The position numbers were made by a program, and so were the translations under genes. DNA of 64,000 bases from an uncultured Oscillospiraceae bacterium (GTDB taxonomy: Bacteria; Bacillota; Clostridia; Oscillospirales; Ruminococcaceae). Under the pieces are notes generated by a model, which was given only the letters and a program-made list of their open reading frames with translations, did no database searches and was not told where the DNA came from. The stretch covers positions 1 through 64,000 of the forward strand of contig UQBC01000011.1 in the NCBI GenBank assembly GCA_900539195.1. The letters are read 5' to 3'. Position 1 is the first letter of the stretch. Every line of letters starts with the position of its first letter. This document shows positions 31,267 through 39,880 of the stretch, one piece after another.

Positions 31267-33333
31267 TTACATCGCTATATTGCCTATAGCCTGTATCTGT
31301 GCCGTGTTGTCAATTTCGCTGTAGGACAGCACCGTTATGTTCGGTATAAACTGGTCAATCAGTTTCTTGAAGTATATTCTTACTATCGGAGAGGTCAGTA
31401 TGATAACGTTAGGTATAACATCTTTCACCTTATCTATCTCTCCGCTTGTAATATTTACGATCTTCTGTATCAGGTCGGGATCCATCGCAAGATAGCTTCC
31501 TGCGTCGGATTTCTTTACGCTTGCAACAATAGTATCCTCTACCTTCGGATCAACGGTAATTACTCTCAGCGAGTTTGCCTCTGCAAAGCGTCTTGTTATG
31601 GTACGCTTGAGCGCCTGTCTTACATATTCTGTTACAATGTCAATATCCTTAAGCGCACCTGCGTGGTCGCCAAGCGTTTCGAGTATGGTTTCCATATCCC
31701 TTATAGGTACGCCCTCACGCAGAAGCAGGCAAAGCACCTTTTCGAGATAACCGAGAGAGATAGTGCCGGGTATAAGGTCGTCGATAAGCGTGGGGTTGGT
31801 CTGCTTTATGTTGTCCACCATCGTCTTTACGTCCTGACGTGACAAAAGCTCACTGCAGTGCTGCTTGATGACTTCTGACAGATGAGTTATCATTACGGAA
31901 ACGGGGTCGATAAGCGTATATCCCGCAACGTCAGCCATTACCTTCTTGTCTGCGCTTATCCACTTTGCAGGGATGCCGAACGCAGGCTCAACGGTGTCTA
32001 TGCCGTCAACAGGGTTTACCACATCTCCGTTGTCAAGCGCTAAATAGTGGTCGGAAAGAATTTCTCCTCTTGCGACCTCCTCGCCCTTTATCTTTATAAC
32101 ATACTGGTTCGGATTTATTTCGGGGTTGTCCGTCATTCTTACCGACGGTATTACCATACCCATATCCATCGCAAACTGCTTACGGAACATTACCACACGG
32201 TCGATAAAATGACCGCCGCTCTTTTCGTCTACAAGATGCAGAAGGCTGTAGCCGAACTCCATCTCTATCTGTTCAACATTCAACAGCTTGAATACATTGT
32301 CAATATCCCTGTAGTAGTCATTGTCTGAGGTCGGCTGATCCTGCATCTTTGCAAGCGTTTCACGTTCAGCCTGAGCGGCAAGAGCCGCCTCTTTCTTCGC
32401 CTTCGATTTTGATAATCTCCAGCCGAATATAAACAGTGCCGCACCGACACCGAGAAGTATCAGCTTCGGGAAGCCCGGGATAACCATAAGAGCGGCAATA
32501 ACAATGCCCGCTATCATCATTACGTTAGGCTGAGAGGTGAACTGCCTTTTGATATCGGCATTGAAGCTGTCCGTGCTTGCCGCACGGGTAACTACCATAC
32601 CTGTTGCAACAGAGATCATAAGTGCAGGAATCTGCGAGCAAAGACCGTCACCGACCGTTGCCAGCGAGTAGGTGGAAAGCACAGAGTTTATATCCTGTCC
32701 GTGCATAATACCCAGTACCGCACCGCCGATAAGGTTTATGAGCGCCGTGATTATAGAAATTATCGCATCGCCCTTTACAAACTTCGTAGCACCGTCCATT
32801 GCGCCGAAGAAGTCGCTTTCACGCTGTACTTCCGCACGGCGTATCTTTGCCTCCTCGTCGGTTATTGCGCCTGTGTTAAGGTCTGCGTCAATAGCCATCT
32901 GCTTACCGGGCATAGCATCAAGGGTAAATCTTGCCGCTACTTCAGATACACGCTCAGAACCCTTGGTGATAACAAGGAAGTTTACTATTACTATGATTAC
33001 GAATATGATAAATCCGACAATAGCGTCACCGCCCATTACGAATTCACCGAATGTCTTTACGACCTCGCCGGCATAGCCGTTTGAAAGTATTCCTCGTGTA
33101 GTCGATACGTTCAGCGACAGTCGGAAAACCGTTGTCAGAAGAAGTATAGTCGGGAATATCGAAAATTCAAGCGCTTTTTTTATGTACATCGTCATAAGGA
33201 GTATGACGAGAGAAAGTCCTATATTTATTATCAGAAGAAAGTCCAGTATCGGAGTCGGCAGAGGAATGATAATCGCAAGCACGATAAAAATAACAAATAC
33301 CGCAAAAACATTCGTCATCATCTTTTTAACCAT
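31267..33333 (-). CDS. flhA: Flagellar export apparatus protein FlhA
   Basis: 688 residues, the normal size. About eight membrane helices fill the first 330 residues with the conserved FHIPEP-region loop (AAFTLDAMPGKQMAIDADLN, SDFFGAMDGATKFVKGD); the cytoplasmic export domain follows. FlhA is the main gate and proton-coupled part of the type III export machine. The ATG at 33333 is preceded by AAAGGAG; the frame stays open to 33483 but that extension reads through a repeat and is not used. It is 319 bases from flhB, an unusually large gap in this cluster, with its own promoter-like sequence. Confidence 0.96.
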   Translation of the reverse strand: MVKKMMTNVFAVFVIFIVLAIIIPLPTPILDFLLIINIGLSLVILLMTMYIKKALEFSIFPTILLLTTVFRLSLNVSTTRGILSNGYAGEVVKTFGEFVMGGDAIVGFIIFVIIVIVNFLVITKGSERVSEVAARFTLDAMPGKQMAIDADLNTGAITDEEAKIRRAEVQRESDFFGAMDGATKFVKGDAIISIITALINLIGGAVLGIMHGQDINSVLSTYSLATVGDGLCSQIPALMISVATGMVVTRAASTDSFNADIKRQFTSQPNVMMIAGIVIAALMVIPGFPKLILLGVGAALFIFGWRLSKSKAKKEAALAAQAERETLAKMQDQPTSDNDYYRDIDNVFKLLNVEQIEMEFGYSLLHLVDEKSGGHFIDRVVMFRKQFAMDMGMVIPSVRMTDNPEINPNQYVIKIKGEEVARGEILSDHYLALDNGDVVNPVDGIDTVEPAFGIPAKWISADKKVMADVAGYTLIDPVSVMITHLSEVIKQHCSELLSRQDVKTMVDNIKQTNPTLIDDLIPGTISLGYLEKVLCLLLREGVPIRDMETILETLGDHAGALKDIDIVTEYVRQALKRTITRRFAEANSLRVITVDPKVEDTIVASVKKSDAGSYLAMDPDLIQKIVNITSGEIDKVKDVIPNVIILTSPIVRIYFKKLIDQFIPNITVLSYSEIDNTAQIQAIGNIAM

Positions 33334-33384
33334 TCGCACCGCTCCTTTCTTTCTCTTTCTCTGTCCGGACTTTGCTTGTCCGTT

Positions 33385-33414
33385 TTTATAATTATTTATA
33401 ATCGATCCATGCAA
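33385..33414 (-). promoter_or_regulatory. Possible internal promoter before flhA
   Basis: On the minus strand TTGCAT (33409-33414), 18 bases, TATAAA (33385-33390). A small hairpin, CGGAC/GTCCG, follows at about 33366-33382 in the leader. Confidence 0.45.
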
Positions 33415-33652
33415 AATTTGTACTAACACTAACCTTGGCTCCCTTGCTAAAGGGAGCTGGCTTGCGGCAAGGCACAAATCCATGAAAATTACCGCTTAAT
33501 GAGATAAGTCAAACCTTCAAATAGCACTTACTTTTTCTGCCGTCAAGACTGAGGGATCGCTTGAACTGTCCCAGCTGTCTGCAATATCGTTGCAAAGCTC
33601 GCACTGTCTCTCGCCAAGAACATCAGCACAATCGTTAAACCTCGCTGTTTGC
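33415..33652 (-). repeat. Non-coding spacer between flhB and flhA with a common clostridial hairpin repeat
   Basis: The plus strand shows CCTTGGCTCCCTTGCTAAAG running into a GGGAGC arm (33431-33458) and ACTGAGGGATCGC near 33548; both are pieces of a repeat often seen between genes in gut Firmicutes. The hairpin GCTCCCTT/AAAGGGAGC is clear. Minus-strand frames through this stretch give Ser/Asp-rich peptides without family features and are not called as genes. Confidence 0.55.
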
Positions 33653-34729
33653 CTATCGTTCTCTCGGCGGCAACGTTTTATGTTGTTCCTCATAAACCAT
33701 CGCCAGCACCTCTGCAACCGCAGTGTAAAACTCTCTCGGTATCTCCTGACCTATGTCTACCGCCTCGTAAAGTCCTCTTGCGAGCGGACGGTTTTCAGTG
33801 ATATATACATTATGCTCCTGCGCCACTGCAACTATCCTCAGCGCCAGTGCATCCGTACCCTTTGCCACGACAACAGGCGCTCTGTAGGCTGTCTTGCGGT
33901 CATATTTAAGAGCAACCGCATAGTGAGTAGGGTTACGGACAACCACATCTGCGGACGGCACTTCCTGCATCATACGCTGTTGTGCCATTTCCTGCTGTTT
34001 ACGCTTTATCTTGCCCTTTATCTGTGGGTCACCTTCGAGCTGTTTGTACTCGTCCTTGACCTCCTGCTTTGACATCTTGAGCTTTTTCTCAAACGACCAC
34101 CACTGAAATACATAGTCAGCCGCCGCCACGAATACAAGCATAACGAATATCGTTACAATAAGGCTCATCGCCGTTTCGCTTATATACGCAACTATCTTTA
34201 TTACATCTGTATCTATTAGTTTTTTGAACTCGTTTATCCTGTCCATTACCTGAAAGTACAGTATAGCGACTACTACGATTATCTCGATAAGTCCCTTTAC
34301 AAGTCCCACAAGCGCCTGCATCGAAAACAACCGCTTGATACCGGTAAACGGATTCAATCTGCTGAATTTCGGCTTCATCGCCTCCATACTGAAAAGTCCT
34401 TTTGTCTGAACGATTACGGGCAGTACGCTCAGTACGACCCCCACCGCCAGTATCGGACCTACGGTACAAACGCAGATTATAGCCACTTTCCAGAATACGC
34501 TCATCGCAAACTCAACCGTGTTGCCTGTCTTATCTATGGACGTCATGGACTGCTCCATGAAGTTAAGCAGCATCTGGAACATATAGTTTCCGAATATCGC
34601 AAGAAATGCGAATATTCCCACCACGAAAACCGCAACCGCAACTTCCTTGCTTTGCAGTACCTCACCTTTTTTTCTGGTATCCTTACGCTTTTTCGGGGTG
34701 GCTTTTTCGGTTTTTTCTTCGCCTGCCAT
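33653..34729 (-). CDS. flhB: Flagellar export apparatus protein FlhB
   Basis: 358 residues. Charged N terminus (EEKTEKATPKKRKDTRKKGEV), four membrane helices to about 215, and a cytoplasmic domain with the autocleavage site NPTH (in VVVRNPTHYAVAL, about residue 265). Cleavage there lets the secretion machine switch from hook to filament substrates, together with FliK. ATG 34729 lies nine bases after fliR. A 319-base non-coding spacer follows before flhA. Confidence 0.96.
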   Translation of the reverse strand: MAGEEKTEKATPKKRKDTRKKGEVLQSKEVAVAVFVVGIFAFLAIFGNYMFQMLLNFMEQSMTSIDKTGNTVEFAMSVFWKVAIICVCTVGPILAVGVVLSVLPVIVQTKGLFSMEAMKPKFSRLNPFTGIKRLFSMQALVGLVKGLIEIIVVVAILYFQVMDRINEFKKLIDTDVIKIVAYISETAMSLIVTIFVMLVFVAAADYVFQWWSFEKKLKMSKQEVKDEYKQLEGDPQIKGKIKRKQQEMAQQRMMQEVPSADVVVRNPTHYAVALKYDRKTAYRAPVVVAKGTDALALRIVAVAQEHNVYITENRPLARGLYEAVDIGQEIPREFYTAVAEVLAMVYEEQHKTLPPRER

Positions 34730-34738
34730 TTACCCTCC

Positions 34739-35527
34739 TTAAGCGCCCATCATACCTAGCAGACCGTAAAGGTTCTGCCACATAATGCCCATCAGCTTTT
34801 CGATGAAATCCGACATAGGCTGTGCCATTATCAGCACCGCCGCAAGACCGATAAGCACCTTGAGCTGAATGTTAAGCGCAAATATGTGTATAGTCGGTAC
34901 GGCTTTCATCAGTACGCCGAGACATATTTCGGTGATAAACTCGATAGCGATGATCGGTGCGGCAAGCTTTACCGCAAGCGTCAGTACCGTTGAAAAGTAC
35001 GTTACAAGCGCCCACGGCACGTCCGCCGTAAATCCCGAAAATCCTATCGGCAGTGTTTCATACGATATATGAAACAGCTTTATATATGACAAGTGTCCAT
35101 TCGTCAGAAAGAAATACAGAATGAACATATAGTAATAAACATTTGCAAAAAGCGGCATCGACACTCCCGTTGCAGGATCCATCGCCCTCGCCATTGAAAG
35201 ACCTGTCTCATAGTCGATAAGCTCACCTGCGGAGATCGTTACTGTCAGTACGAGGTTTACCATAAAGCCGAGTATAAGTCCCAGCCCTATCTCTTTCATC
35301 ATATCGAACAGCATCATGAAAATGCCGGTCGGCTCATATTTTATATCCCCCATAGATGCGGCAAAAAGCACGGCGAGCGCTAACGTCGTGCCTGCTCTCA
35401 GTCTTACGGGAAAATTTGAACGGCTGAATATAGGGTTAAAGCTGAATATTCCCGATACCCTGCACATTATCAGCAGAAAACCGAGAAAATTATTCAGGAT
35501 CATATCCCACACATCGCTTAGCGTCAT
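34739..35527 (-). CDS. fliR: Flagellar export apparatus protein FliR
   Basis: 262 residues, mostly membrane helices (LLIMCRVSGIFSFNPIF, GLILGFMVNLVLTVTISAGELIDYETGLSMARAMDP). The latter segment is characteristic of FliR. It builds the export gate with FliP and FliQ. The ATG at 35527 overlaps the fliQ stop by four bases (ATGA), so the longer open frame to 35596 is not used. Confidence 0.95.
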   Translation of the reverse strand: MTLSDVWDMILNNFLGFLLIMCRVSGIFSFNPIFSRSNFPVRLRAGTTLALAVLFAASMGDIKYEPTGIFMMLFDMMKEIGLGLILGFMVNLVLTVTISAGELIDYETGLSMARAMDPATGVSMPLFANVYYYMFILYFFLTNGHLSYIKLFHISYETLPIGFSGFTADVPWALVTYFSTVLTLAVKLAAPIIAIEFITEICLGVLMKAVPTIHIFALNIQLKVLIGLAAVLIMAQPMSDFIEKLMGIMWQNLYGLLGMMGA

Positions 35528-35796
35528 GTTGCACCAACCGTTGCCATAAGACCGAATATGTAGTTGAAGAACTCTATACAGCTGTTCATCATCCACGGAC
35601 CGAACAACAGCAGTACGATTGCCACCACTATGGCTTTGGGAGCAAACGACAGCGTCTGCTCGTGTACCTGCGTTGCCGCCTGTAATATCGCTATAATAAG
35701 ACCTATCACAACTGCGGCTATTAAAACAGGGAGGCCTAATTTAAGCGCAAGAACAAGTGCGGCGGTAAAGACCTCCATTGCTATATCCTGTGTCAA
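35524..35796 (-). CDS. fliQ: Flagellar export apparatus protein FliQ
   Basis: 90 residues, two membrane helices with VLALKLGLPVLIAAVVIGLIIAILQAATQ and the conserved EQTLSFAPK between them. The start is TTG at 35796: it follows GGGAGGGC at good spacing and gives the family N terminus MTQ; the next ATG would cut six residues. It forms the export gate helix bundle with FliP and FliR. fliR overlaps its end by four bases. Confidence 0.95.
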   Translation of the reverse strand: MTQDIAMEVFTAALVLALKLGLPVLIAAVVIGLIIAILQAATQVHEQTLSFAPKAIVVAIVLLLFGPWMMNSCIEFFNYIFGLMATVGAT

Positions 35797-35825
35797 ATCA
35801 AGCCCTCCCTTCAGGATCTGTTATG

Positions 35826-36749
35826 CTACAAATTATACGAGTTGACAATCGTTCCGACCATCAGCTGCCAGCCGTCTACAATCACGAAAAGTATTATCTT
35901 GAACGGCAGTGAGATCATTGCCGGCGGTAGCATCATCATACCCATTGCCATAAGTGTCGACGATACTACAAGGTCGATAACAAGGAACGGTATGAATATC
36001 AGAAAGCCCATCTGGAACGCACGTTTCAGCTCGCTTACTATAAAAGCGGGAATCACTGTTTCAAAGCCCAGCTTCTCGCTGTAGTTTTCAAGTGTTATAT
36101 TGTCTGTCGCTCCGCCTGTGACATCGCTCATGCTCTGACCCTTTAAATCCAGGAAAAACTTCATATCGTCATTAGTGGTCTGCTTGAGCATAAAAGTCTT
36201 GAGCGGCTTTCCTGCGGCGTCAATAGCCTGTTCCATTGTCATCTCGCCTGCCGCATACGGCTGATATGCCGTTTCGTTTATCTCCGAGAAAACAGGCCAC
36301 ATTATGAATATCGTAAGGAAAAGCGACAACCCCGTAAGCACCATATTAGGCGGCGTGGACTGCGTCTGCATTGCCGTTCTCAGAAAGCTGAAGCAGATAA
36401 TGATTCTCGCAAACGAGGTCATCATCACAAGCAGTGACGGCGCAAGCGAAAGCACGGTCACAAGCAGTATTACCTCAAGCGACTGAGAACCGTCAACACC
36501 GATAAGGTCTTTCATTACCGATGAGCTTGCAGATTCCGTACCGCCTGATGTATTGCCAGATGTTGTATCGGTAATTGCGGATGTTGTACCTGCGTTGCCT
36601 GACGCATTGTTATCCGCCGCAAATGCGGTAACACTGCACAGCACTCCGATAAGCGCAACACATACCGTTAAAGACACGATAAAGCGGATAAAAATCCGCT
36701 TGTTGTCGATAAACATTTTTCTAATCGCAAGACCAAAAGCTTTTGTCAT
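35826..36749 (-). CDS. fliP: Flagellar export apparatus protein FliP
   Basis: 307 residues. A signal-like membrane segment (about 22-45) is followed by a Ser/Thr/Gly-rich spacer (46-75) before the conserved core: LLVMMTSFARIIICFSFLRTAMQTQSTPPN and FQMGFLIFIPFLVIDLVVSSTLMAMGMMMLPP. The N-terminal extension makes it about 50 residues longer than typical FliP. ATG 36749 overlaps fliO by four bases. Confidence 0.96.
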   Translation of the reverse strand: MTKAFGLAIRKMFIDNKRIFIRFIVSLTVCVALIGVLCSVTAFAADNNASGNAGTTSAITDTTSGNTSGGTESASSSVMKDLIGVDGSQSLEVILLVTVLSLAPSLLVMMTSFARIIICFSFLRTAMQTQSTPPNMVLTGLSLFLTIFIMWPVFSEINETAYQPYAAGEMTMEQAIDAAGKPLKTFMLKQTTNDDMKFFLDLKGQSMSDVTGGATDNITLENYSEKLGFETVIPAFIVSELKRAFQMGFLIFIPFLVIDLVVSSTLMAMGMMMLPPAMISLPFKIILFVIVDGWQLMVGTIVNSYNL

Positions 36750-37198
36750 TTCGACTCAGTGTTCCTCTCGTCAGAATTTTTGCTGTTACCTGTTTTATGA
36801 ACATCGGGAAGACTTGATTGGTCATCGTTATGACCGTCTTTCTTTCTTCCCATATTCTTCACGTTTTTTGCAAGTGCGTCACTGAAAGCGGCAAAGAAGC
36901 TATCCTGCTTTTCCTGTCCATCAGGGTAAAGCTCGGATAAATACTCCTCCTCCGTAAGAGAAAGATCGTCGATCTTATCTATCCTGCCCGCCGTAACTCC
37001 AAGCACCATACACTTTCCTGCAACGCTTACGACCACAACCGATTTTTCACCGCCAAGCGATGCACGGTCAAGAACTTTGAGCCGCTTACCACCTGTTGTC
37101 AGTATCCCTTTGTTTACCTTTCTCAGTACCCAGAAGAACAGAAAAATCAGCGCAATTACGCCGACAAGCGCACATACAAGCTGTACTACCGGAGGCAT
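36746..37198 (-). CDS. fliO: Flagellar assembly protein FliO
   Basis: 150 residues: one N-terminal membrane helix (about 8-28), then a FliO-type small beta domain (TTGGKRLKVLDRASLGGEKSVVVVSVAGKCMVLGVTAGRIDKI), and a highly charged, disordered tail rich in Asp, Asn and Lys. FliO helps FliP assemble. Identity rests on the domain and on its position directly before fliP, overlapping it by four bases and cheY by one. Confidence 0.85.
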   Translation of the reverse strand: MPPVVQLVCALVGVIALIFLFFWVLRKVNKGILTTGGKRLKVLDRASLGGEKSVVVVSVAGKCMVLGVTAGRIDKIDDLSLTEEEYLSELYPDGQEKQDSFFAAFSDALAKNVKNMGRKKDGHNDDQSSLPDVHKTGNSKNSDERNTESK

Positions 37199-37560
37199 CA
37201 GTCAAGTATCTTCTTAACAGTCTGGAGTATTCTCTCAGCCTTGAAAGGCTTTACGATGAAGTCCAGAGCGCCGAGCTTGATAGCCTCGACAACCATAGCT
37301 TCCTGACCCATAGCACTGCACATTACGACCTTAGCGCCGGGATCCATTTCCTTGATTTCCTTGAGCGCCTCAATACCGGTCTTGTTCGGCATTGTTATAT
37401 CCATGATAACAAGGTCGGGCTTTTCGGCTGAGTATGTAGATACTGCGATCTCGCCGTCAGCCGCCTCAAGAATGTTTGTATAGCCGTTTGTTGTCAGTGT
37501 GTTGCGGATAAGCATACGCATGAATGCCGCATCGTCTACCAGTAATATCTTCTTATCCAT
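37198..37560 (-). CDS. cheY: Chemotaxis response regulator CheY
   Basis: 120 residues, a single receiver domain. The acidic pair is Asp9-Asp10, the phosphorylation site Asp54 (LVIMDITMP), with Ser82 and Lys104 in the usual places. CheY-P binds FliM and FliY at the switch. It is placed between fliY and fliO, as in Bacillus and related Clostridia. Its TGA shares a base with the ATG of fliO. Confidence 0.95.
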   Translation of the reverse strand: MDKKILLVDDAAFMRMLIRNTLTTNGYTNILEAADGEIAVSTYSAEKPDLVIMDITMPNKTGIEALKEIKEMDPGAKVVMCSAMGQEAMVVEAIKLGALDFIVKPFKAERILQTVKKILD

Positions 37561-37602
37561 AAGTGTAAGGTTTCCTTTCGTATACCTGTTTATATTTTAA
37601 TG

Positions 37603-38856
37603 TTATTCGCCTTTACCAAGGCTATCCATAAATTTCGATTTTACAATTTCAGTTATTCTTACTGCAAAGTTATCATCGATAACCACAACGTCGCCTCTTG
37701 CAATAAGGTTTCCGTTTACCATAACATCAACAGGTGCACCTGCCTGTCTTTCGAGCTCGATTATAGTACCCTGTGAGAACTCAAGTATATCCTTGATTTT
37801 CTTCTTAGTCGAGCCTATCTCAACCGAGATCTGAAGCGGTACATCCATAAGGAGCTGTAAGTTTTCTTTCTGCTCTGTGCCGAGCGGAGCTTCAAAGCTC
37901 TCAAACTGTGCAAGCTGGGCATTACGGTAGTTTACTGCTGGCTGAGGCTGCATAACAGGCTGTACCGGCTGACCGTACATTCCCTGTGCAGGATTAGGAT
38001 AACCGTAATATCCCTGCTGTGCATACATATCGGGTATCGGTTGAGGCGCAGGTTGTGCCGCCTGCGGGATTGCCTGTTGTACAGGTGCCGTTGGCTGAAC
38101 AGGAGCTGTCTGCATTGCGGGTTGAGGCGCAGGAACCGGTGCAGGAGCAGGTGCAGGTGCAGGAGCAGGTGCAGGAGCAGGTGCAGGAGCAGGTGCAGGA
38201 GCAGGTGCAGGAGCAGGAGCAGGAGCAGGTTCGACTGCAACAGGCTCAGGAGCCGCCGCACCGCCCAGAACTTTGTCTGCAAGCATAGCCGCAAGGTTGA
38301 TATCAAGAACCGATATGAATTCGGATTTTATAACGCCGTCAATGGTAAGGTCGAAATTGATAGCGGCAACCATATCGGTCTGCTCATAGTTCTGAAGGTC
38401 TGCTATGTTTATCTCGCTCAGTATAAACGGTGTAGGCGTTGAAATATCTATGCTCATTCCAAGAAAGTCAGACAGAGCCGTTGATGATGCGCCCATCATC
38501 TGGTTCATTACTTCGCTTACTGCACTGATATTCAGCTCATCAAACTCAAAATCAGGCGATATAACAGGCGGTTTGCCCATAAGCTGATTGAGTATCAACT
38601 GTACATCGTCTTGTTTTAATATCATCAGATTAGAGCCCGAAAGACCCTTGATATATTCGATTTTTACACATATAGCCGGCTCTAAACGGTCGTAGTTCAG
38701 CTGTGATGCCTTCACAACGCTTACTTTCGGCGTAGTGATCCACACTTTTGCGTTGAGCAGCTCGGAAACTGCGGTAGCCGCGCTTCCCATACTGATATTC
38801 ATTATCTCGCCGATAGCGTCAAGCTGCATCTCCGACAGAGTGGTCAGTTTTCCCAT
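37603..38856 (-). CDS. fliY: Flagellar switch protein FliY (CheC-FliN fusion)
   Basis: 417 residues. The N terminus is CheC-like, with two motifs (IGEIMNISMGSAATAV and VSEVMNQMMGASSTAL), so CheY-P phosphatase activity is likely. A Pro/Ala linker (about 205-300) begins with some 17 Ala-Pro pairs encoded by near-perfect GCACCT-type hexamers, then continues Gln/Pro/Tyr-rich. The last 85 residues are the FliN/SpoA domain (LLMDVPLQISVEIGSTKKKIKDIL). FliY forms the lower C-ring. ATG 38856 lies ten bases after fliM. Confidence 0.95.
   Translation of the reverse strand: MGKLTTLSEMQLDAIGEIMNISMGSAATAVSELLNAKVWITTPKVSVVKASQLNYDRLEPAICVKIEYIKGLSGSNLMILKQDDVQLILNQLMGKPPVISPDFEFDELNISAVSEVMNQMMGASSTALSDFLGMSIDISTPTPFILSEINIADLQNYEQTDMVAAINFDLTIDGVIKSEFISVLDINLAAMLADKVLGGAAAPEPVAVEPAPAPAPAPAPAPAPAPAPAPAPAPAPAPAPVPAPQPAMQTAPVQPTAPVQQAIPQAAQPAPQPIPDMYAQQGYYGYPNPAQGMYGQPVQPVMQPQPAVNYRNAQLAQFESFEAPLGTEQKENLQLLMDVPLQISVEIGSTKKKIKDILEFSQGTIIELERQAGAPVDVMVNGNLIARGDVVVIDDNFAVRITEIVKSKFMDSLGKGE
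38135..38230 (-). repeat. Hexamer tandem repeat encoding the Pro-Ala linker of FliY
   Basis: On the plus strand GCAGGA and GCAGGT alternate for about 95 bases. Read on the coding strand this gives Ala-Pro pairs. Such tracts can change length by strand slippage in steps of two residues without loss of frame. Confidence 0.85.
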
Positions 38857-38866
38857 TTGCCTTACC

Positions 38867-39859
38867 TCAATTCTTTAGTATATTGTCAATCCTGAACGCT
38901 TTTTTACCATTCAGTGTACCGAGTTTTCCGTCAAACCAGCAGGTACTTCCCACTTTCAGCTGTACGTTTTCGGTTATCGGCTTGTTCAGCGGTATTATAT
39001 CATTTACCTGTAAGTTCAGGACATCACGGAGCGTCAGCATTGTATCGTCAAGCACCGCCGTGACGGTAAGTTCCGACTGGGAAAGAGTAGACATAAGGTT
39101 TTCCTTGCGCTCAGTTTCCTTTGTCGGACTGCCCGCTCTTTTTCCTGAGCTGAACTTAGCCGAGAATTTCTTCATTATCTGATCCATAGTAATAGCGGAC
39201 ATACAGAACGATACTACGGATTTAGAATCGTTTATGGTAACTTCCATTGCGACGATTATCATTGTTTCGTCGGCATCTGCGGCAGAGATAACACGCGAGT
39301 TTGTTTCTATTGATTCCAGCTTCGGTTTTGTTTCGACATAGCCGTCCCACGCCTCTGTCATAAGCGAGGTGAAACGTTCAACTATACTGCGCATTACATT
39401 TATCTCTATCTCTGTAAAGTCGCGGTCGGCGTCTTCATACGTGCCCTTACCGCCGAGCATACGGTCTATCATCGTAAAGGTGAGAGAGTTTGAAAGCTGT
39501 AACACTGCATTGCTTTCCTCAATATCGTCGTCTTCGATACCCAGGTCAACTATGCCCATTATCGTATAATCCGGAAGAGCGTTGCTGAACTCGAAATATT
39601 TCTGCTCCTCTATGCTTGCAAGCGAAACTTTACAGTATAATCTCAGCAGTCCCGTTATGTAGGAAGAAAGGTGTCTTGAATAATTCTCGAATATTCTTTC
39701 GAGAATCTTTATCTGTTCCTTTGTGAACTTCTTCGGCGTACGGAAGTCGTACTCCTTTATTTCTTCCTTTTCTTCGTGCGTATCAAGCGGAGCGGAGTCA
39801 CCCGCAAGCACGCTTGACAGCATGGCGTCTATCTGTTCTTGTGTGAGGGTATCAGCCAA
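38867..39859 (-). CDS. fliM: Flagellar switch protein FliM
   Basis: 330 residues. The N-terminal CheY-binding peptide is TLTQEQIDAMLSSVLAG, followed by the CheC-like middle domain (SSYITGLLRLYCKVSL, MIDRMLGGKGTYEDADRDFTEIE) and the C-terminal SpoA domain. The start is TTG at 39859 with AAAGGAGGGCGA upstream; it yields the conserved N terminus. FliL, which commonly separates MotB and FliM, is missing: motB ends 21 bases before this gene. Confidence 0.95.
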   Translation of the reverse strand: MADTLTQEQIDAMLSSVLAGDSAPLDTHEEKEEIKEYDFRTPKKFTKEQIKILERIFENYSRHLSSYITGLLRLYCKVSLASIEEQKYFEFSNALPDYTIMGIVDLGIEDDDIEESNAVLQLSNSLTFTMIDRMLGGKGTYEDADRDFTEIEINVMRSIVERFTSLMTEAWDGYVETKPKLESIETNSRVISAADADETMIIVAMEVTINDSKSVVSFCMSAITMDQIMKKFSAKFSSGKRAGSPTKETERKENLMSTLSQSELTVTAVLDDTMLTLRDVLNLQVNDIIPLNKPITENVQLKVGSTCWFDGKLGTLNGKKAFRIDNILKN

Positions 39860-39880
39860 AAAATCGCCCTCCTTTCTCGG

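Noticed and set aside
33517..33717. Minus-strand ORF of 66 aa after flhB
   Set aside because: It overlaps the end of flhB in another frame and reads through a common repeat; no ribosome site and no family features.
38019..38442. Forward-strand ORFs (89 and 133 aa) opposite fliY
   Set aside because: They are antisense frames of the hexamer repeat that encodes the Ala-Pro linker; their Gln/Val/Glu or Arg/Cys repeats reflect base composition only.
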